Shown: in pieces, positions 8,856 through 17,406 of the stretch
Layout of the letters: each line of letters starts with the position of its first letter
How positions within the stretch are numbered: the stretch's first letter is position 1
Position numbers and translations under genes: made by a program
NCBI GenBank assembly: GCA_017854855.1
Contig: JAFMGZ010000007.1
Coordinates: 40,994-104,993 of the forward strand
Direction of reading: 5' to 3'
Source: Sulfitobacter sp.
GTDB lineage: Bacteria > Pseudomonadota > Alphaproteobacteria > Rhodobacterales > Rhodobacteraceae
DNA: 64,000 nucleotides
The notes under the pieces: model-generated
What the model was told of the DNA's origin: nothing
Database searches by the model: none
The model's input: the letters and a program-made list of their open reading frames with translations, nothing else

Positions 8856-9593
8856 TCAAGGCCGCGCCCGTGGGCGCAGACCATCTAACACCGCGCAATA
8901 GCTTTGCTGTTTCAGCCATGCCGACATCTCCTGCCGCTTGGCCGCCGACCGCATCGGTCCCCAATCGGCAGCCACACCGCGCCCGCCCCGGCCATAGATC
9001 ACGCCGTCCCTGGGCACCGTGACCGCCATGATCCGCGCCGCACAGCTCAGGTTCGCCCCACCGTCCTTCAAGGCCTCTCCCGTGCCCACCCGGCACTTGT
9101 AGCCCCGCGCGGTGGCAGGCAGGATCTGCAGCAACCCGTACCATTTGCCCCCGCCCCCCACGGCCTCGGCCTTGTAGGTGCTCTCGTATTTGGCCAGCGC
9201 CGACATGAACCCCACCCAGAATGCACGCCGCTCCGCCGGTTTGGCCTGCGGATACTTTGGGCACCAATCGGCGATATCGGCCGGGACCAGATCCACCAGC
9301 GGCTTGCCATGATCTTTCAGCGCCGACAGCGCCGCGCGGGTCCACAGCGCATGACCCGCCTTATGCTGCCAGCGGGTACGCGGCAGCCGGGGCCGGTGGG
9401 CGGGGGGGCGGATCAGGCGGATCACATCCTGCTGTGCCTGCCCTGTTATCTGGCCTGATATCTGGCCTGTTATCTGGCCCGGTCCGGGTGCCGCGACCGC
9501 CGCCCGCAGCCCACCGCCCCCAACAGACTGCGCCTGCACCTCACAGGTCAGACCCGCGAAAAACAGCGCCCAAATGGCAAAGAACCGTTTCAT
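8856..9593 (-). CDS. Secreted lytic transglycosylase (SLT domain)
   Basis: A signal peptide (MKRFFAIWALFFAGLTCEVQAQ) precedes a short repeat of QITGQ and QISGQ units (about 40-53) and then a lysozyme-like SLT domain. The catalytic glutamate is in KYESTYKAEA (Glu137), followed by YGLLQI and a CAARIMA segment. Such enzymes cleave peptidoglycan glycan strands in the periplasm with 1,6-anhydro product formation. The ATG at 9593 was chosen because it begins the signal peptide and has GGTGGGGGG upstream. The longer open frame above it is only antisense to the next gene. Confidence 0.88.
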   Translation of the reverse strand: MKRFFAIWALFFAGLTCEVQAQSVGGGGLRAAVAAPGPGQITGQISGQITGQAQQDVIRLIRPPAHRPRLPRTRWQHKAGHALWTRAALSALKDHGKPLVDLVPADIADWCPKYPQAKPAERRAFWVGFMSALAKYESTYKAEAVGGGGKWYGLLQILPATARGYKCRVGTGEALKDGGANLSCAARIMAVTVPRDGVIYGRGGRGVAADWGPMRSAAKRQEMSAWLKQQSYCAVLDGLRPRARP

Positions 9594-9848
9594 CCCCCCA
9601 CCATGTCGACAAACAGCGATTCTACGCAACAGCCACCGCCACCAGATGCGCCAGTCCAGAAACAATACAGGCCCAGCCCCCAGATTGCCCCCATCTGAAA
9701 AACAATACGAAGGATTTGAGGCAAAATGGCCCATCCCGCCCCGACCTGCGCGAAAATCAACGTGATATCTCCCCATGCGCGCCACGGTCTTGCCCCAAAC
9801 AGCCGCCATCACTTGTCTTAACGAAACGTTCCTTCGGATGGGATTACT

Positions 9849-11150
9849 ATGAGAACTCTCAGCGCCTTCCTGCAAAAGCACGTCACCCCTTTTGGTCGCC
9901 TGCTCAAAGAAGAACCCAAAAAGCAGCCCTTCGAAAGGCTCGATATGCCCTCCGTCGTCCGCCGCCGCGCCCCGCGCACAGTCATGAAAGCGGCCAGCGA
10001 AGACGCCCTGCTGATCTCCTGTCCCGATCCCACCGCAGAAGACGCAGTGCGCGACAAACACATCAAGACCGGTCAACGTCTGGTGCGTCAGGAACGCTGG
10101 GATGAACTGATCAAACTGATCGAAACCGCCGACCGGGGCCGCCATATGACCACAGGCACCATGCCCGTGGCCGAACTGCTGGCCTTTGGCACCCGCGCCG
10201 ATGTGGTCCACGCCGCCGAACATGCGCTGCTGGATGGCCGCCCCGCCAAGGACGCGCCGCTGATGGAAGGCATCGAAGCACTGGAACATGTGCTGGCCGA
10301 ATACCCCGATTCCTACGTGGTCGCCTGTATCGTGGCCCAGGCCCATATCGACATCGGCTGGGCATGGCGCGGCAATTGCTGGGACGTCGAAGTGGCCGAA
10401 CGCAACCGCGAAGCCTTTGCAGCGCATTTTGACCGCGCCGCCGACATTATGGCAGATTTCTGCGCCTTCAAGACCTGCTCGCCCTTCCTTGCCGCAACCT
10501 GCTGCGCCCTGCTGGGCGGCACCGAGAACGGCAAGAACCATGTGGCCGACCGCTATGAAGTGCTGATTGACCTGAACCCGTCCAACCCCCGCCCCATGCG
10601 CGCTATGGGCAACCATCTGCTGCCGCGCTGGTACGGCAGCTATGACACCCTCGAACTTGAGGCCCGCCGCACCGCCTCGCGCACGCAAAAGGTCTGGGGG
10701 GCCGGTGGCTATACCTGGGTCCAGTTCGACGCGATCGTGAATGACGACGAAGCCTGTGCAAACCTTGATCTGGATTTCTTTGTCGAAGGGATGCGCGATA
10801 TCCTCAAGCGCCGCAGCGATCCCTATACCGCCAACCTTCTGGCCGCCTATTGCTCCAATTCCATCGGTCAGGCCTATTCCGGCAATGATCAGGCCGATCA
10901 CATCCGCGCACAGATCGCCGATTGTGCCAATTGGATCGTACGCAACCACCTGACCGAACTGCATCCGATGATCTGGGCCCATGCGGCACGCGGCTTTGAC
11001 AACAACCTGCGCATTCATTCGCCCAGCCGCTTTGCAGCCTCGGGCCGGGATGACGCCATCCGCATCATCACCTCCATGTTCAGCTCCGAAATCGCAGCCG
11101 GTAAGCGGATCGTCTTTACCGACAACGGCCCCGTCGCACAGCCCGGCTGA
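9849..11150 (+). CDS. Conserved-looking protein of unknown function, helical-repeat-like
   Basis: This 433-residue soluble protein has no signal peptide. After a basic N-terminus (about 1-60) it contains helical segments resembling TPR-type repeats, for example RQERWDELIKLIETADR (about 80-96), an aromatic block HIDIGWAWRGNCWDVEVAERN (given in part, near 165-185), and NLNPSNPRPMRAMGNHLLPRWYG-like residues near 245-265 (seen as LIDLNPSNPRPMRAMGN). Codon use matches its neighbours, so it is native. The gene is divergent from the transglycosylase across 255 bp. I do not recognise a characterised family. Confidence 0.75.
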   Translation: MRTLSAFLQKHVTPFGRLLKEEPKKQPFERLDMPSVVRRRAPRTVMKAASEDALLISCPDPTAEDAVRDKHIKTGQRLVRQERWDELIKLIETADRGRHMTTGTMPVAELLAFGTRADVVHAAEHALLDGRPAKDAPLMEGIEALEHVLAEYPDSYVVACIVAQAHIDIGWAWRGNCWDVEVAERNREAFAAHFDRAADIMADFCAFKTCSPFLAATCCALLGGTENGKNHVADRYEVLIDLNPSNPRPMRAMGNHLLPRWYGSYDTLELEARRTASRTQKVWGAGGYTWVQFDAIVNDDEACANLDLDFFVEGMRDILKRRSDPYTANLLAAYCSNSIGQAYSGNDQADHIRAQIADCANWIVRNHLTELHPMIWAHAARGFDNNLRIHSPSRFAASGRDDAIRIITSMFSSEIAAGKRIVFTDNGPVAQPG

Positions 11151-11166
11151 TCAACTGCCCAGCTGA

Positions 11167-11958
11167 TCAATTACCAAAGGGCGGCCTGTCGCGATCAAAG
11201 GCCGCCACCATCGCCCCGCGCAGCCGCGCGACATCCGCGTCCACCGGCGCATCCGGGTCGCAGACAAAAGGGGCCAATACCTCGATACGGATGGTCCCGC
11301 TGCGCGGCACGAATGTGCCCCGTGGCAACAGCCGTTCTGAATCGTGGATCACGATGGGCAGAATATGCCGCCCCGTCGCCCGCGCCACCACCACAGCGCC
11401 CGCCTTGAACGGACCCAAAGTGTCGGACCCGGTCCGTGTCCCTTCGGGAAACAGCACCACCGACCGGCGCTGCGGCATCTCATGAACCGCGCGTGACAAG
11501 GTCTCCATCGCCACCGCACCACTGGCCCGGTCAATGGGCACCAGCCCCGCACCGGTAAACCCCGTGCGCAGCAGCGCCGCATCGCACAGCTCTTTCTTGG
11601 CGGCAAAGGTGAACCATTTGGCGTCCGGCACCACATGCATCAGCGCAAATCCGTCCAGATGGCTGCGGTGGTTGATCACGATGATGCTGCCGCTGTCCTG
11701 CGCCAAGGCGGCGCGATCCTCTGGCGACATCTCGGCGCGAATGCTCAGCAGCCACAACAGCCGCGAACAGGACCGTTTGACCAACCGCCAGTACCAGCCC
11801 CGAAAACCGCGCCTCTTGGCACAAAGCAGCGGCACAAAAGCGATGAACAGGAAATAGACCGGCCCCAAGAACACCAGCACAAACCGCTTGAACCAGCGCA
11901 CCGGTGCCGGATCAATCGGCACAGTCGCAGCCGTAGCGGAAGAAAGCATATCTGACAT
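11167..11958 (-). CDS. 1-acyl-sn-glycerol-3-phosphate acyltransferase (PlsC family)
   Basis: The protein transfers a fatty acyl group, probably onto lysophosphatidic acid or a related lysolipid, at the inner membrane. It has an N-terminal membrane helix (VLVFLGPVYFLFIAFVPLL), the catalytic HxxxxD motif in NHRSHLD (His97, Asp102) and the phosphate-binding FPEGTR block (about 170-175), all diagnostic of the LPLAT family. The ATG at 11958 has AGGA 5-6 nt upstream; an in-frame TTG one codon earlier is less likely. It is convergent with the unknown 433-residue protein. Confidence 0.9.
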   Translation of the reverse strand: MSDMLSSATAATVPIDPAPVRWFKRFVLVFLGPVYFLFIAFVPLLCAKRRGFRGWYWRLVKRSCSRLLWLLSIRAEMSPEDRAALAQDSGSIIVINHRSHLDGFALMHVVPDAKWFTFAAKKELCDAALLRTGFTGAGLVPIDRASGAVAMETLSRAVHEMPQRRSVVLFPEGTRTGSDTLGPFKAGAVVVARATGRHILPIVIHDSERLLPRGTFVPRSGTIRIEVLAPFVCDPDAPVDADVARLRGAMVAAFDRDRPPFGN

Positions 11959-12319
11959 CAAATCCTGACCAAAGCCCCTGACTTCCTGAGCAACGCCCCA
12001 GTCACCAACGGCATGGGGTCATGAAAGTTATCCACCCGCTCAAACCAAAGGTCCGCGTCCAGACATGCACCGGACCCCCGCGGCACCTTCTCAAACGTCG
12101 CCTCTATCGGTCAAACCCGCCAGCGGCGCAACGCCAAACTTGACGCTGCGGCATCTTGGACATCCACCAGCCTTCCGACACCCCAATCCGCCAGCAACAA
12201 CGCCGCCAGGGGCCGAATTCTGCACCGCTGCGCGCCCCCTGCCTCTTGCAGCACCCTGCCCCCTGACTTAAGACCGCATCTAGCGACCGCTTACAGACAC
12301 CAGCGCACATGAGGCACCC
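11959..12319. other. Intergenic region between plsC-like gene and gatB
   Basis: About 360 bp separate these divergent genes. I see no convincing gene: the short open frames here are rich in proline, serine and cysteine and lack ribosome sites. A near-match to a DnaA box, TTATCCACC, lies around 12027. No RNA structure or repeat stands out, and promoters for both genes presumably lie here. Confidence 0.5.
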
Positions 12320-13831
12320 ATGCTTGATCTGACCTATGAGACCCCAAAACCCCGCGTCATTGCAGGGGCAAAGCACGACTGGGAACTTGTGATCGGCATG
12401 GAAGTCCATGCGCAGGTCTCCTCCAATTCCAAACTCTTCTCCGGGGCCTCAACCCAATTCGGCGCAGAGCCCAACAGCAATGTGGCCTTTGTGGACGCGG
12501 CCATGCCCGGCATGCTGCCCGTCATCAACGAATATTGCGTCGAACAGGCCGTGCGCACCGGGCTGGGCCTGAAGGCGCAGATCAACCTGAAATCCGCCTT
12601 TGACCGCAAGAATTATTTCTACCCCGACCTGCCGCAGGGCTATCAGATCAGCCAGCTTTATGAACCCATCGTGGGCGAAGGCGAAGTGCTGGTGGAACTG
12701 GGCGACGGCACCGCGCGGCTGGTGCGGGTGGAACGCATCCACATGGAACAGGACGCCGGCAAATCCATTCACGACATGGACCCCAACATGTCCTTCGTCG
12801 ACCTCAACCGCACCGGTGTCTGTTTGATGGAGATCGTCTCGCGCCCCGACATCCGCGGCCCCGAAGAAGCGGCGGCCTATCTGGCCAAACTGCGCCAGAT
12901 CCTGCGCTATCTGGGCACCTGCAACGGCGACATGCAATCCGGTGCCATGCGCGCGGACGTCAACGTCTCTGTCTGCCGCGTCGGCCAATATGAGAAATAC
13001 GCAGCCACCCAGGACTTCTCCCATCTCGGCACCCGCTGCGAGATCAAGAACATGAACTCCATGCGCTTTATCCAGCAGGCCATTGAGGTTGAGGCCCGCC
13101 GCCAGATCGCCATCGTTGAGGCGGGCGGAGAAGTGGTTCAGGAAACCCGCCTGTTTGACCCCGACAAACAGGAAACCCGCTCCATGCGCTCCAAGGAAGA
13201 GGCGCATGACTACCGCTATTTCCCCGACCCCGACCTGCTGCCGCTGGAAATCGAACAGGCCTGGGTCGACGACATCGCCGCCAACCTGCCCGAACTGCCC
13301 GACGCCAAAAAGGCCCGCTTTATCGGCGACTTCGGCCTGTCCGACTATGACGCCTCGGTCCTGACGGCCGACCTCGACTCCGCCGGCTACTTCGAAGCGG
13401 TCGCACAAGGCCGCGACGGCAAAATGGCCGCCAACTGGGTCATCAACGAACTCTTTGGCCGCCTGAAAAAAGACGACCGCGACATCACAGACAGCCCCGT
13501 ATCGCCTGCGCAGCTGGGCGCCATCGTCGATCTGATCGCCTCTGACGCCATCTCGGGCAAGATCGCCAAGGACGTGTTTGAGATCAGCTATACCACCGGC
13601 CGCGACCCCGCCGAAATCGTTGAAACCGAAGGCATGAAACAGGTCACCGACACCGGGGCCATCGAAGCGGCGGTCGACGCCATCATCGCCGCCAACCCCG
13701 ATCAGGTGGCAAAGGCGCAGGAAAACCCCAAACTGGCAGGCTGGTTCGTGGGACAGGTGATGAAAGCCACCGGCGGCAAGGCCAACCCAAAGGCCGTTAA
13801 CCAGATCATCGCCGCCAAACTCAAACCATAA
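12320..13831 (+). CDS. gatB: Asp-tRNA(Asn)/Glu-tRNA(Gln) amidotransferase subunit B
   Basis: GatB binds misacylated tRNA and the glutamyl or aspartyl kinase site of the GatCAB complex, which makes Gln-tRNA(Gln) or Asn-tRNA(Asn). The 503-residue length is normal. Diagnostic blocks are [15 protein letters not shown] near residues 20-34, [14 protein letters not shown] near 97-110, the [13 protein letters not shown] block near 296 and the C-terminal YqeY-like tail domain ending [11 protein letters not shown]. As is common in this order, gatA and gatC are not adjacent. A REP-like hairpin directly follows the stop. Confidence 0.98.
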   Translation: MLDLTYETPKPRVIAGAKHDWELVIGMEVHAQVSSNSKLFSGASTQFGAEPNSNVAFVDAAMPGMLPVINEYCVEQAVRTGLGLKAQINLKSAFDRKNYFYPDLPQGYQISQLYEPIVGEGEVLVELGDGTARLVRVERIHMEQDAGKSIHDMDPNMSFVDLNRTGVCLMEIVSRPDIRGPEEAAAYLAKLRQILRYLGTCNGDMQSGAMRADVNVSVCRVGQYEKYAATQDFSHLGTRCEIKNMNSMRFIQQAIEVEARRQIAIVEAGGEVVQETRLFDPDKQETRSMRSKEEAHDYRYFPDPDLLPLEIEQAWVDDIAANLPELPDAKKARFIGDFGLSDYDASVLTADLDSAGYFEAVAQGRDGKMAANWVINELFGRLKKDDRDITDSPVSPAQLGAIVDLIASDAISGKIAKDVFEISYTTGRDPAEIVETEGMKQVTDTGAIEAAVDAIIAANPDQVAKAQENPKLAGWFVGQVMKATGGKANPKAVNQIIAAKLKP

Positions 13832-13832
13832 A

Positions 13833-13856
13833 GGCTGGGCCAACAGGCCCACCTTA
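13833..13856. repeat. REP-like hairpin after gatB
   Basis: TGGGCC at 13836-13841 pairs with GGCCCA at 13846-13851 over an AACA loop and is followed by CCTTAC, like the copy near position 31. It begins 5 nt after the gatB stop and may also stabilise or end the gatB transcript. Confidence 0.5.
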
Positions 13857-13884
13857 CCGCCCAGATCCCCTGTCGGAGAACCCC

Positions 13885-14355
13885 ATGCACGTCCCCTTCC
13901 GCTCCTCCCTGATGACCGTGAAACCGGAATGGATCGACTTCAACGGCCACCTCAACATGGCCTATTACAACGTGCTGTTTGACCAATCGGTCGATGAACT
14001 CTACCCCCATATCGGCTTTGGCTACGACTATGTGAAAACCACCGGCTGCACGACCTATGTAGCCGAATGGCACATCTGCTATCTGCGCGAATTGCACGAA
14101 GGCGACCAGGTCACCGCCACGTTCCACCTCATCGACTTCGACGAAAAACGCTTCCACAGCTACTCAGAGCTCTACCACAAGGACGGCTGGCTTGCCGCCA
14201 CCGCCGAAGGGGTCACCCTGCACGTCGACCAATCCGGCCCCAAGGTCGCGCCCATGCCCCAATCCATCCAGGACGCATTGGCCCGCTACCACGCCGCCCA
14301 AACCGACATGCCCGCCCCCGACCGCATCGGCCGCTCGATCGGCCTGAAACGCTAG
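13885..14355 (+). CDS. Hotdog-fold acyl-CoA thioesterase-like protein
   Basis: This 156-residue protein has the 4HBT hotdog core: WIDFNGHLNMAYYNVLFDQS (about 17-36) supplies the catalytic-type aspartate/asparagine-histidine region, and a later beta segment holds the YAEWHICYLRELHEGD-like stretch. It resembles the thioesterases encoded next to carnitine dehydrogenase in this order, but no carnitine gene is present, so the substrate is unknown. GGAG lies 7 nt before the ATG. It follows gatB by 53 bp on the same strand. Confidence 0.8.
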   Translation: MHVPFRSSLMTVKPEWIDFNGHLNMAYYNVLFDQSVDELYPHIGFGYDYVKTTGCTTYVAEWHICYLRELHEGDQVTATFHLIDFDEKRFHSYSELYHKDGWLAATAEGVTLHVDQSGPKVAPMPQSIQDALARYHAAQTDMPAPDRIGRSIGLKR

Positions 14356-14414
14356 GGCCACCTGCGGCAACACCCGCCTGACAACATAAATCATTGAATA
14401 GCAGCCAATCCTTA

Positions 14415-14436
14415 CCTAAGTCTTAATCAACTTAGG
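14415..14436. promoter_or_regulatory. Inverted repeat overlapping the leader of the TPR gene
   Basis: CCTAAGT (14415-14421) and ACTTAGG (14430-14436) form a perfect 7-bp inverted repeat with an AT-rich 8-bp centre. It ends 12 nt before the ATG at 14449 and reaches into the G-rich ribosome site. It could be an operator or an mRNA hairpin that hides the ribosome site. Confidence 0.4.
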
Positions 14437-14448
14437 GGGGAATGGCAG

Positions 14449-16389
14449 ATGGCTTGGTATACCGATGACAAGACCCTGCATGCCGCCAATCTGCTGGTCT
14501 GTGCCGGCACGCTGATCACACCGGCGGGCTTCATTTCCATAAGCGGTGCCGCCGTTGGTGCCGCACTCTCGCTCAAGGAAATCGCCAAGCGCCTGAACGA
14601 CAACACCCGTCCGCTGGCCGAGACCCTGAACACCAAACTGGCCCAAGCAATTGAAGATCTTGGCCATCTCAAAGGGGACGCCAAAATCATCATCCCCCAG
14701 ATGATCGAAGCCGCCCTGCCCGAGGCCCAAACCATCATCGACACGGGACAACAGGTAGAACCGCTGTTGGGCGAAATGCTCAATCAACTCGCTGCCTCGG
14801 ATCAGGTGGAGTATAAACTCCCCGCCAATACAACCGCCTTCAAACAGGTCATGCGCCCTGTTTTGCAACATCTGCTCCATGATCCTGCCTTTACCGCGCA
14901 ACTCGCCCCGCTGCGCGACCAAGTCCTGCTGGAAATGCGCGATACCCTGAACGATGTGCAAAGCGATGTTCAGGATGTCAAAGCAATGATGCAGGCGTTC
15001 ATCGCCCAGCAAACCAATGGCGAACAGGCATTAGACCTCAGCGCACTTCGCAAATTGGCCGATGAATTCGGCATCGAAAATGCGCTCAGCCAGTCAGCCG
15101 AAACCCTAACCACATTACTCCGCGAAAAAGCAGATCAGCATCAGGCATTAATCAAAGAAATCAATTTGCTAAAAGGGCTCTCGCACCGGATTGACAACAT
15201 CCATGCGGCAGCGCTCCATGCGGCAAAAAACTACGAATATGATGAAGCAAACCGGCTTCTGGAAGACGCTCGTGAAATCCATACTCAGGAAATCATGCGT
15301 CCGGCGATTGAGACCAACGCCAAGCTTCTTGAAGCGCAAGCTGATATCGCCCTGCTGCGCGGCAAGGTCGATCAGGCCTACAGCCTGCTCTGCGCCGCCG
15401 CTGACAGTTTCGCCCCCATCGACCCGCTGGAACCCGCCCGCCGGCGCATCCTGCGCTATTTCAAAATCCTATATGAACACGGCTTGCGCTACGGCGGTGC
15501 CGCTCTGCCCGCCGCCGAACAGATCATCTCGCCCCTCCTCACCGATACACTCAAAGCAGCCGACCCTTCGCTCTGGTCCGCTGGCCAAAATGCACGCGCC
15601 ACTGCCCTTGCAAACCAAGGCATCCGCACCGACGGCGCAAAAGGCACCGCTCTGCTGGCCGAGGCCGTCATCATCTACCGCGCCGCGCTTGAGGTCCGCA
15701 CCCGCGCCGATCATCCGGGGCAATGGGCCAAGACGCAGAACAACCTCGCCAATGCCCTCCAAGACCAAGGCAGCCGCACCGAGGGTGCAAAAGGCACCGC
15801 TCTGCTGGATGAGGCCGTCTCCACCTACCGCGCCGCACTTGAGGTCACCACCCGCGCCAATCATCCAGTGGACTGGGCCAAGACGCAGAACAACCTCGCC
15901 AATGCCCTCCAAGACCAAGGCAGCCGCACCGAGGGTGCAAAAGGCACCGCTCTGCTGGATGAGGCCGTCTCCGCCAACCGCGCCGCACTTGAGGTCCACA
16001 CTCGCAACGATCATCCGCTGGACTGGGCCATGACGCAGAACAACCTCGCCAATGCCCTTTCAGACCAAAGCAGCCGCACCGAGGGCGCAAAAGGTGCCGC
16101 TCTGCTGGGTGAGGCCGTCACCACCTACCGCGCCGCACTTGAGGTCCGCACCCGTGCCGATCATCCGGTGCACTGGGCCGAGACGCAGGAAAACATCGCC
16201 ATCGCCCAATTGGCAATCGCAGGTCACGACAGTTGCACCGATCCCCAAGCGGCCCTCCTTGCCGCGCGCGACGCGGTCAACAAGGCGCTCACCATCTATG
16301 ACCCCGACCATATGTCCTACCGCTTCACCACCGCCACCCGCCTGCGCGAGCGCATCCAATCCCGTCTCGACGCCCTCGGCCCCGGCTGA
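14449..16389 (+). CDS. Uncharacterised membrane-anchored TPR-repeat protein
   Basis: The 646-residue protein starts with a hydrophobic segment (about 15-40), followed by a long helical, coiled-coil-like region (about 45-300), a middle block with RRRILRYFKILYEHGLRYGG (about 330-350), and four TPR-like units of exactly 50 residues (about 390-589). Each unit carries variants of YRAALEVRTRADHP and TQNNLANALQDQ. Proteins of this architecture are common in Roseobacter genomes but I know of no assigned function; relatives of such TPR blocks occur with CHAT or NACHT domains in signalling and defence proteins, which are absent here. It stands alone on the plus strand with an inverted repeat at its leader. 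Confidence 0.75.
   Translation: MAWYTDDKTLHAANLLVCAGTLITPAGFISISGAAVGAALSLKEIAKRLNDNTRPLAETLNTKLAQAIEDLGHLKGDAKIIIPQMIEAALPEAQTIIDTGQQVEPLLGEMLNQLAASDQVEYKLPANTTAFKQVMRPVLQHLLHDPAFTAQLAPLRDQVLLEMRDTLNDVQSDVQDVKAMMQAFIAQQTNGEQALDLSALRKLADEFGIENALSQSAETLTTLLREKADQHQALIKEINLLKGLSHRIDNIHAAALHAAKNYEYDEANRLLEDAREIHTQEIMRPAIETNAKLLEAQADIALLRGKVDQAYSLLCAAADSFAPIDPLEPARRRILRYFKILYEHGLRYGGAALPAAEQIISPLLTDTLKAADPSLWSAGQNARATALANQGIRTDGAKGTALLAEAVIIYRAALEVRTRADHPGQWAKTQNNLANALQDQGSRTEGAKGTALLDEAVSTYRAALEVTTRANHPVDWAKTQNNLANALQDQGSRTEGAKGTALLDEAVSANRAALEVHTRNDHPLDWAMTQNNLANALSDQSSRTEGAKGAALLGEAVTTYRAALEVRTRADHPVHWAETQENIAIAQLAIAGHDSCTDPQAALLAARDAVNKALTIYDPDHMSYRFTTATRLRERIQSRLDALGPG
15727..16171 (+). repeat. 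Tandem 150-bp repeats inside the TPR gene
   Basis: The DNA repeats with an exact 150-bp period. The stretch from about 15727 to 15825 reappears almost unchanged at 15877-15975, including silent positions, while the third and fourth units are more diverged. Identity at synonymous sites points to recent duplication or gene conversion rather than selection on protein alone. Confidence 0.85.
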
Positions 16390-16413
16390 ACCCCCACAGA
16401 ATCGCCCCGCGTA

Positions 16414-16441
16414 TGTACGTGGGGTGTACGCCCGGTGTACG
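16414..16441. promoter_or_regulatory. Three 11-bp-spaced TGTACG iterons upstream of the DUF4177 gene
   Basis: TGTACG occurs at 16414, 16425 and 16436, giving three direct repeats at exactly one helical turn. They lie 95-122 nt upstream of the DUF4177 start and 12 nt before the CtrA-like box. The layout suggests cooperative binding of a regulator on one face of the helix; the factor is unknown. Confidence 0.4.
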
Positions 16442-16452
16442 TCCTGTGACAT

Positions 16453-16467
16453 TTAACCCCTTATTAA
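16453..16467. promoter_or_regulatory. CtrA-type box TTAA-N7-TTAA
   Basis: TTAA at 16453-16456 and TTAA at 16464-16467 are separated by exactly 7 nt, the full consensus of the alphaproteobacterial response regulator CtrA. The site lies 69 nt upstream of the DUF4177 start. A full match is uncommon at this GC content, but no binding data exist for it. Confidence 0.45.
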
Positions 16468-16535
16468 CCCTCTGATCGTTCCCTTTGCCTGCTACTTGCA
16501 GTAAATACGTCTCATTCCCAAGGTCGAGACAGCAC

Positions 16536-17042
16536 ATGCCCCGTTACGAGTACAAAGTTGTTCCCGCCCCCACAAAGGGCCTCAAAGGCAAGGGCGTGAA
16601 AGGGCCTGAGGCGCGGTTTTCCCATGCGCTTCAAGAGCTTATGAACGGACTCTCAGGTTATGGTTGGGAATATCAGCGCGCCGAAACCCTGCCGTCGGTG
16701 GAACGTTCGGGCCTGACATCGACCACCACGGAATGGCGCAACGTCCTGGTCTTTCGCCGCCTGCGCGAGACCGGAGCCGAGGCTTTCGCCCCAGAACTGC
16801 TCCCGCCGCCCGACCAGACCCCTCCGACCCCGCAAAACGCGGCCCCCCCGTCCTTGGCGGAAGCTGCAAAACCGGGGGACGATCCGGCGGAAAATGCCCC
16901 GCCAGACAGCCCGCCAGATGAGGCAGAAACGCCCGAACACAGCGCCGAAAATGACAGCGATCATGAGGATAACGGCGTTGAGGAAACCCGTGATGAGAAG
17001 AACCTCAGCGTCAGCCTGAAAACGCTGCTGTCTTTTCGATAG
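16536..17042 (+). CDS. DUF4177 domain protein with acidic tail
   Basis: The N-terminal 70 or so residues match DUF4177 (MPRYEYKVVPAP, then LNGLSGYGWEYQRAETLP-like residues and NVLVFRR), a small beta-rich domain of unknown function. The rest (about 80-150) is proline- and acid-rich and probably disordered. The total is 168 residues. The ATG at 16536 is chosen because the domain begins there; an in-frame ATG 17 codons upstream adds an unrelated leader. Upstream lie the TGTACG iterons and CtrA-like box, so the gene may be under cell-cycle or motility-type control. Confidence 0.8.
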   Translation: MPRYEYKVVPAPTKGLKGKGVKGPEARFSHALQELMNGLSGYGWEYQRAETLPSVERSGLTSTTTEWRNVLVFRRLRETGAEAFAPELLPPPDQTPPTPQNAAPPSLAEAAKPGDDPAENAPPDSPPDEAETPEHSAENDSDHEDNGVEETRDEKNLSVSLKTLLSFR

Positions 17043-17072
17043 CCTGATAAATCAACGGATTAAAAGACGACG

Positions 17073-17330
17073 TTAAACGTCCAGATCCAGCGCCAGCGCA
17101 TGAATGCGCCCGATCAGGTCAGCCCCCAGCGCCCCATGCACCGCCCGGTGCCGCGCTACCCGGTTCATCCCCGCAAAAGCCTGCGTACGGATGCGCACGT
17201 TAAAGTGGCTCTCGCCGGCATCATCAAAACCCGCGTGACCCCGGTGACTTTCGCTGTCATCCACCACCAGCAACTCCCGCGGCGCAAACGCCTCCTTCAG
17301 CCGATCTTCAATCTCTTGTGTCTTTGACAT
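17073..17330 (-). CDS. bolA: BolA family protein
   Basis: This 85-residue protein has the BolA-type fold: the N-terminal helix KTQEIEDRLKEAFAP, the HRGHAGF segment and the signature FAGMNRVARHRAVHGAL. BolA proteins act with monothiol glutaredoxins in iron-sulphur or redox sensing. The ATG at 17330 has GGAGAG upstream; the longer open frame adds an unrelated leader. It is divergent from the J-domain gene with a 76-bp gap, an arrangement seen often in Rhodobacterales. Confidence 0.92.
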   Translation of the reverse strand: MSKTQEIEDRLKEAFAPRELLVVDDSESHRGHAGFDDAGESHFNVRIRTQAFAGMNRVARHRAVHGALGADLIGRIHALALDLDV

Positions 17331-17406
17331 ATTTTTTCTCTCCGCCCCCTTCAATCTCACCACACAAAGTCTAAACTCCACCGCCTGAGTCGGAAAGGTC
17401 TAACCC

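Noticed and set aside
9594..11018. Long minus-strand open frame extending upstream of the transglycosylase
   Set aside because: It is antisense to the real gene at 9849-11150, has no family features and only continues the transglycosylase frame past its signal peptide.
12104..12409. Possible small gene in the gap before gatB
   Set aside because: The predicted protein is cysteine- and tryptophan-rich low-complexity sequence and overlaps the start of gatB.
12449..13852. 467-residue minus-strand open frame opposite gatB
   Set aside because: It is the mirror of gatB codon use, lacks a family, and gatB is certain.
15640..16190. CRISPR array suspected from regular repeats
   Set aside because: The 150-bp repeats are in frame and encode TPR units with no spacers; the RTX repeats at 25-27 kb are also coding.
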